A DNA stretch of 64,000 nucleotides from Saccharina japonica (lineage: Eukaryota; Sar; Phaeophyceae; Laminariales; Laminariaceae): NCBI GenBank assembly GCA_008828725.1, contig MEHQ01004066.1, positions 248,001 to 312,000 of the forward strand. The letters are read 5' to 3'. Both the position numbers and the translations under genes were made by a program. Under the pieces are notes generated by a model. The model saw only the letters and a program-made list of their open reading frames with translations. It was not told the origin of the DNA and ran no database searches. Shown one piece after another: positions 23,901 through 32,900 of the stretch (position 1 is its first letter; each line of letters opens with the position of its first letter).

Positions 23901-26900
23901 TACTCACTTCGTAAAAGTCAACAGTCACTAATAGTCACCACTAGTCACTAATAGTCACTAATAGTCAGTCAGTAACGTTACACGAGTACCCCTATGCCTA
24001 TGCCTATGCCGATGCTATACCTGGTGTACTGTATGATGTATGCCCCTATCTGTACTAGAAAATAGATCGAGTTTTGAGCTGGACAATGTCTATTATAGTT
24101 CACTCCTTTTGAGAGGTATGTTTCTGTTTTTGAGTGATCGATGCTGCAGCAAATATGATAATGATAACAATATTATACCAGGTATGCAGTAGTACTGACA
24201 ATGTATCCCCCCCCATATGTGTCTCTCGATAATCTTAAACAGGCTAGCCTGCATATGGCCATCTCGTTGCTCCATCTCAATGACGTGCACGAGGGGATAG
24301 TGGTAGGCCGAAGCATCGCGGCAGACATCGACCAGGTGATTTACCCCTTCGGCTGTTGTTGGTACTCTTGGTATTTTTTCACAATGCCTCGTGACCTTCA
24401 TCAGTATCATTAGTACCATCAGTACCATCAGTACCATCAGTACCATCAGTACCATCAGTACCATCAGTACCATCAGTACCATCAGTACCATGAGTACCCT
24501 GGCGACAAGAACACAGCTATCGTAGCCACAAGATAGGCTCATATACTTACTGTAGTACCACTCTGTCCCGAAATATAAGAGATTATTTTATTGAATATTA
24601 TTGTAAAAATGGTTATTATATTTACGGACAGAGTGGTATGTGTTCTGGAAGGGGATCGTGGTCAAGCCAGCAAGGCTCAAACATACTATATACTACATGT
24701 GATAAACCAAACACGACATCACAAAACAAAACTGCCACCACCCCCACTTCGCTTTATGTTGTCTCTGACCGACGGAGGAAGCATCCCCATTTACTAGGGC
24801 TGTCGGTAAAGCATGCCTTATAGCTAGTTAATAGTTGGATTAGTTGGCTGGCTTTAACAACTGACTATAATTGACTATTGCGGGGGATCATAGCAAATAG
24901 GACCAAATAGTGTTGGTGAAAATAGGTAAATATGTACTGTAGGTTTTTGTCTGTACCGTAGGTTCTCTTTACTAGTGTTTACTATAGTGTGTAATAGTGT
25001 AATAGTATGGGCTTGGAAGGCCGGTAATTACCTAAGGATAGGTAATTGACCCGTTTTTGTATTACTTGGATGGCATTCGTATTAGGGATTATCATGAGAA
25101 TGGAAGGGCAATGATGCCCTTTCACTCCAGATGCCACATCGGCTCTGGGATAATAAAAGGGAGGGATACTAAAGCTATTTGTCTCCCACGCTTGACTCCA
25201 CGAGCAAGTGATTAACACCAAGGACAGACTTGCAAGGGAATACTCTGTGTCTCACCCAGTCACCTAAGGGGCGTTCTCATCGAGCAACTTTTTGCCGAAC
25301 AATTCCAATAGTTGTTTTCGCGCAATTTTTTGCATTTCCATTTATTCCAAAAACAAATCGAAATATTGGAATGCGAAGCCTTCTAAAATATTTTGCCGTC
25401 TACTAAATTTCCAAACTTTCCAAATACATCCTGTTTTTCTTGTTTTTCCTGTTTTTCTTGGAAAAAAATATTGGAAGTTTTGTATTTTGTTTTGCTCGAT
25501 AAGAACGGCCTTAACACTATTAATTGTTAATAGTCGCCTGGCGTTATTTGACTTCATTTTACATATTATACGACGCCCCGATGGTCTAGAGGTAACCTCG
25601 AACGCTTCTGAACGTTGATGTCTGGAGTTCGAATCTCACGTGGGTCGGACTTTTGAGTGTATTTGCAAAAATAAATAAAAAAACGGAATCAACTGCTGAG
25701 AGCGCCAATTAATAGTAGCGTGGGTAGGCACAATTCGATGCGAGCCGACGAGGGAAGGAAAGGCTGAAGTCTTCTCGCGATAAAAATGCAAGGCAAGAAC
25801 CGTAGTGGGGGAGGAGGGAGAGGAGCCTACTTTGTGACCCCGGATCTGAGTTACGTCTAGGGAGGAGAGAGAAAGGAAGGGCGAAGATAATAAATGGGAT
25901 GGACAAAAAAAAAAAAAAAAAAAAACGTTTATTATATCATAGCCGCCAACGACCTTCGGTCCAGCCATTGATAGCATAGCCGGCGCCGTCGGTGACCATA
26001 GATACGTTTTGATGCGCCATGATTGTCAGCAGACATCCCAACTCTCTCTCTCTCTCTGCTCCCTCTCTATGGGCGAGTGGTCTCACGGGAAAATGCGCCC
26101 CCCTCAGCAAACAAGCCTTCCATGAACAAGGGAACCGAAACAATCGGATGGTTCGCACCGCTTCAACAGTCAACTGTAAATCTATAATCTATAATACCTA
26201 GGCAACTGACACCTCGCTGGCTACTTTTAGTCGTAAATAGTCACAGCTCTATCTACATGTTAACCATTTAGTGCAGCGACAATGGGATAACGACCCCTCT
26301 CTCCCGTGTCCTCTATACACATGTATTGTTACTGTAGATTTTACACTCCAGCCTTCATGTAAACAGATAGAAGCCAGTAAAAAGCCAGTACATAGGAAAA
26401 GCCAGTAGGGAGTGAGCCAGTAGGAAGGGAGCCCGTAGGAACACAGTAGAAACCCAGTAGAAAATACGCCAGTAAGAAGCCAGTACGAAGCCGGTAGGAA
26501 GCCGGTACAAAATCAAAAGGGAACACATGAGTTATCAATATATGTTAGTTATCCCGATTGAAAGTTTTTAGTTGTTTTTTTCTACTTGCCTCCTGCCCAA
26601 AATTGATCCACTCTCGTTCCTGTTGCCCTCTCTGTAACACTAGTACACGCTATCTGACAGTGTATGATGTGTATGATATGTATGAGCTGATTGCCAATAT
26701 ATGGCGGTGTATGAAGCGTGTTGCGGTGTATGACAGTGTATTAAGTTGTATGAAGTGTATGAATGGTATGAGTTGCATGACAGCCTATTAAGGGTATGGC
26801 AGTGTATGAGGCGTACGACAAAGTATTGTAGTGTGAGGCAGTGCATGACAGTACATGACAGTTCATGACATCGTATGACAGCGTATGGAGTGTACCTGTG

Positions 26901-29900
26901 CAGCACAATCTTCAATACCGTTCACTCATCAAAAACATGAGCCACACAGACAACGTACATAACTACAAAAGGAATCATCGATGCAATCCGTACTGGATAC
27001 CATGATCATGCGTATTCTGGCAGAAGGAGGAGGAAGCATCCCCGTGCAATCCCGTGCACCCCCTCGCAATCAGCGCAGCGACATATATTATAACCAGCTC
27101 CCCCCCCGTCCCCTCCGCCGCCCTACCATATCCTACCCTACCCTACCCTACCCTATCCTATCCTATCCTATCCTACCCTACCCTACCCTACCGTACCCTA
27201 CCCTACCCTACCCTACCCTACCCTACCCTACTCTATCCGATCCTTTCATTGTTATTATTATCCTTGCCATCCGATAATGTGCAGCATCATCTTCAACGCT
27301 TATCACTCATAATCATTCCGATCTTATCGTATGCTATGCTATGCTACGCTTTGCTATGCTATGCTATGCTATGCTATGCTATGCTATGCTATGCTATGCT
27401 ATGCTATGCTATGCTATGCTATGCTATGCTATGCTATGCTATGCTATGCTATGCTATGCTATGCTATGCTATGCTATGCTATAATATGCTATGCTATGCC
27501 ATGCTATGCTATGCTATGCCATGCTATGCCATGCTATGCCATGCTATGCCATGCCATGCTATGCTATGCTATACTATGCTTGCTGTCTTATACGACAACG
27601 TCTTATGCTATCCTGACCTATCCTACCCTATCAAATATTATGTTATACTATGATGTGCTCCGTTATTCTACCCTTAGACGGTTGAGGAGCTGACACCAAC
27701 ACCTCCCAGTACACCCCCATCCGAGCGGAAACGGTACAGCTCGGCTCAAGGAGGAAACGGAATGGCCGTAGCGGGCGCGGGGGGAGGTCCTCATCAAGGG
27801 GGTGACTCTTTGGTCATGGACTTGCGCCTTTGCTCAAAGGCGATGGAGGTGTGTGTGCACAATGCTGTGGTAAATAATACCTACTGTGACGCCTACTGTA
27901 GCACCTACTGAAACACCTACTGTAGCACCTACTGTAGCACCTACTGAAACGCCTACTGTAGCACCTACTGTAGCACCTACTGAAACGCCTACTGTAGCAC
28001 CTACTGTAGTACCTACTGCAACACCTACTGTAGCACCTACTGAAACATCTACTGACTGCAACATCTACTGTAAGAACACCTACTGTAGTACCTACTGTAG
28101 TACCTACTGCAACACCTACTGTAGCACCTACTGTAGTAGTGGATTAGCGGGAAAACGACGGAGGTGTTGACACTGTAGTATTGGCCCACGAATAAGAAAG
28201 CACCCTAAAAGGTTTGGAAGGTGTACAGCACTCCGTCTATACAGTACCAGGTACCAGATATGTACGAGTGCCGTATGTAGTAACACGGGGAGAAGGCAAC
28301 TCGCTCAGAGGTGCGTCAACGGTGTCTGTGTGTGCCCCCCTTGTGATGGGAAAAAATGTCTTGCAGATGGATCTCAGGGGATGTTATACGGGAACAATCC
28401 AGGCGCGCATGATGGTCAGCGTTGTGCACTTCTTTACGTAAGGGGGTTGTTCGCACGGCACGAGAGCTTATTGGCCACAAGAGCACACAGTGGCAGTTTT
28501 CAGTTGTTGTTTACCTGGTATATATTTACTAGCCCCTTTGAGACTTGAGAGGACATGGTAAAAGCAGGTGACGTTTGCACCTGGGGTGCTGAGGTAGGGG
28601 ATGTGGCCGACACACACACCGCACGAATATATTAATAGTCGTACTTGCTACGCGCCCCCGCGAAACTAGTCGATAGTCATAACACCACACCTGACATACT
28701 GTAGCTCCTGCCGCTGTAGGCTTACTTGCACGTCATATGGCATACTGCAGCTGTACTATACTGTATTATGCTGTAGTTACAGACGAATGCTACGGTAAAG
28801 GTTGCCACGCGAGAAGCTCTTTTCCCCACCCAATTGTCAATTTGAAGGAAAATAAATTAACTACGCGATGATCAATATTAAGTATGAAACGAAACAATAT
28901 TGCAACCCAATAATCAGATTCCCACGATTTGGGGTTAGGGCCCATATTAACGTCTAGTATAAAATAAATTCAATTTGGAAAAAATAAAATTCAAATTCGC
29001 TTTTCATTGGTCAACACACGCACCAGCATCGCACCAGCATCAAATATTAGGATCTTGGGGTATAATCTTTGGTGCTGGTGCGTGACTTGACCAATGGAAA
29101 GCGAATTTGATTTTTTTTTTTCAAATTGAATTTATTTCATATTCGTTAATATGGGCCCTTAAGGAAGGAACAAACACCCTCGTTCAGAAAACAAAAGTCA
29201 GCCTAAAAGTGCTACTTCTAACGTAGCACACGTCTACACCTGGACCACAAAGGGGTCAATCCACCGCCAAAACCTAGCAGCCACAACTCATCGCAAGACA
29301 GGCTCGCCTATTTTCTGGAGAGGGGGGAGGTAATGCAACTTCAGGCAGACTGCAGCACAATACAAACAAACACCCATAAGGAAATCTTACCAGGTATGTA
29401 GTACCCGCTAGATGCAGCACGGTTTTTCGGCAACGATAACTATTGATACTGATTGTTGCTGACTAATGCCTCAATATTGGTGTACCGTGATTTTTCTGAT
29501 CATGTACGGACATAAAAGTGCTACCCGATGAGTATACAACGAAAGTCCGACGGTTTGGGGTTATTTTATTTTTATTTTATTTTTTTCCCATCCCATTTAT
29601 TATCTTCGCACTTCCGTCTTTCTCCCTGCCTAATTGTAACTCAGATCCGGGGTCACCAAGTAGGCTCCTCTCCCTCCTCCCCCACTACGGTCCTTGCCTT
29701 GATTTTTATCGCGCAGAGGGTTCAGCCTTCCCAACGCTCGTCGATTTTCATCGAATTTTGCTAACTCACGCTCTCGCGCTTTCCGCTAGTCAAGATATTT
29801 TTTGCAAGAAAAAGTCCCTACGAGCATGCACTCCGCGGGGCTCGAACTCGCGATCTTGACGCTTACAGGCTTCGTGGTTACCTGCTAGCCTACCGGGGCG

Positions 29901-32900
29901 ATCGGCCGTCGGTTATGGGGCCCCACAATTCGTAGCAGAAGACCGATTGTTGCTGACTAATGCCTCAATATTGGCGTTGAAACCCCTGCCCCCCTTGCCG
30001 CTGGTCGCACGGAATATGATGAAGCTTTTGCTGAAGGATTGGAAGGCCCCGCTTAGGTGCCGCCCGTACACGAAGTTGGAGGGAATCGACAATCGGCCCG
30101 AGGTGCACAAAGGCGACGAAGACTATTGGCGCTCCAAACGACGGAGCGTTGTCGCACCACAGGTACGATACTACTCTTTACCACTACTCTTAACATGCGT
30201 CTTTGTTTTATTTCCCCCCTTTTTTTATCGGCTACGAGTGACGGAGGTCTGAGATGGACACCATCAGGGGGAGAAGGTTATAATTCAGGGGTACGCGAAC
30301 AACAAACAAAATCGACACCCCCTGTTTTTGTTTGGGCCCGAGAGGTGTCGTACTCATTTGTTGCTTGCCTTAGTTATTTGACCATTGATTCCATTTGTTG
30401 CATCCCTTTCGGAACGGGACATGAGAGGGGGTACGCGTGTGTTGCTTGCCTTAGTAGTTTGACCATTGACCACGCATCCCTTTCGAGACGGAGCAGGAGG
30501 GGGGGAGGGGGGGGGTCACCCGGTGCGTTGGCATTTCACTCGCTTTATCCATGCACTTGCATTATTCACCCGGTGCGTTGGCATTTCACTCGCTTTATCC
30601 ATCCACTTGCATTATTATTGCTTTAGTTTTTGTCTGTCTCACAGTTTGTGACCACATAATTTGTATCTCTCTAGGACTAGGAACCAAGACAGACACTGGG
30701 TGTACTGATGTGATTGAGTAGAAAGAACGGTTTAGTGTGAAGACAACACACACGTGAACACAATTCTAAATTTAATGTCATATTTTTAATTCGTTCAGAA
30801 ATTCTGACCTTGAGAAGGAGTGTCCGTGGGTCGTTTTGTGTTTTCCCGTGTACTCCTGAACAATTCCGAGTAATAGCATGGCTTTCCTTTTCTGGTTTCC
30901 CTTGGTTTCTTCTCCCTCAAGACTTTCTGCACCACCTGGCCGTGTATTCTCATTCCTCCTTGTGCAGCTGTTTATATACTTTTGTCCACTGACTCATCAG
31001 TGCCCCATGGTATATATGCGCAACAGCACTCGTTCGTGCCGAACGATCGAGTGCTGTTTCTTCGAGTCAAGCTATCTAGCATTACTGTTTTTACAACAAC
31101 TTTAGATATTTAGATATTCCCCCTCCGATAATGCCCATCTCAAATCTCGATCCCTCCTGTAGTTATTCCTGGTACGTAGCCAAAAGGAAGAAGAAACCCT
31201 ATTACTATCACTACTACTGCTGCTGCTACTACTGCTGCTACTACTGCTGCTTCTACTAATTCCACTACGACTGTAGCAAATAAAATCAAAGAAATGTCCA
31301 ACATGTTACGTCAATATTTACCTTGTTTCCAACTACTTTATCTACCTCGTTCCAGCATGAAATCGATCTACAGTTAGTACTCTTCTTCCTGCTGCCTTTT
31401 CTGTACTACAGACAGTAGTACCAGGCATGTCTTCTCGTACGGCATACCAGGTACTGTATTATTTTACCGTACCAGGCACCTGGCATGTCTTTGTACACCT
31501 TCTCGCCCTCTAAGTCGCGTTGAGGCGCCATCCTCACGTTGTGGAATGTATGTCAGTCTGCCTCCCCGCCGCCCCTACTCTCCCTACTCTCCCTAGCCTC
31601 TTCCTCTGACTCTTCCCTTTCTCCCTCCCTATTAATAGTGTTGTGTTCGTGTTTTTGCCATTCGACAAGCAATGTATTGTTAACATTAATACTACTAAGT
31701 TAATAGTATGACCACTCAATGTATAATAAAACAATCCCAGAACTAAGAACAAAACTAAGGAAAGCCATAAAAGGGTCTGAATAAAAAACTCTCGTTCTTA
31801 GTGACATGCTTATTATTGTTCTTCAGCGTTGTCCTTATTCTTACTCTTATTCTTGTTCTATATCGTTATCATCGTTATCATCGTCGTTCTTGTTCTCAGT
31901 CACACTCTCCTTGCTACGATATTGTTTTGCCCTGACTAGGATCTGATGCAAACATGGAAGGACACGGGTGGGAGGTCTAGTGATCACGCTACGGTAACAA
32001 GGGTTCCGCTCGCTGGCAGACCTTCGCCAACGCCGATTAGCACTGTTAGCGCCGCTAGTATCCCTCCAAGCAAGCCAAAGGAGGCGTTTGACAGCTGGGG
32101 CACCAAGGACGACGCGGGGACATTGACAACGTCCGTGGTACGTCACATCATATATATATATACTTAGTATATATATTTTGTTTTATTTTCGATTTTCCAT
32201 CTGACAATGTGCAGCTCCTTTTTCAATCATACCGTCGACATATACTTGATGGGTCAATCATCCCTGAATACTTGACAAACTATTACCAACAATGCAGTCC
32301 CCCTTATGACTTATGAATGCCTTTACCTACCTACTCCTCACCGACGTTTCACCAATCAAATCTGAAAGAGGGTGACATGTACTTGTGCCTCTCGATCAAA
32401 TATGTGTCCCCCTTCTTCACGATACGTCATAATAAGCCGCACGTCATAGACGCCGAACGATGCCACGGGACAAGGGGTGCCTAATGCCTAACACCTCATA
32501 CCTAATACCTGGTACCTAATAATTATCGTCAGGTAGTGTAATATAGAGCTCTATAGAGAGTATCCCGCCGAAAAAAACGGCTTTGAATGAAATAAAACGG
32601 AATGCCTATGGCTATGGCTATGTACGTACGAGTATACCCGTAGGCGTTCATGATTCTTGTAATGCTTTGAAGTATTGGGTTTTAAGTTTGTGTGACGTTC
32701 GACAATGTGTATGGCAGTGTATGACAGCAGTGTACAGTGTACAGCATCAACTTCGGCTACTCCCAACCATTGTTACATTTCATGAGCACATTATGGTAAG
32801 GGTGTATACACCATTCCCATCAACCAGAAGAAACCCTACGATAGGGTACCATTCCCAGAAACCAGAAGAAACCCCAGGGGAGCCAATAACGAAACCTATG

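Noticed and set aside
25574..25650. Possible tRNA gene (box A and box B present)
   Set aside because: The cloverleaf is imperfect, and the same head is attached to the SINE body in other copies, so it is the SINE promoter.
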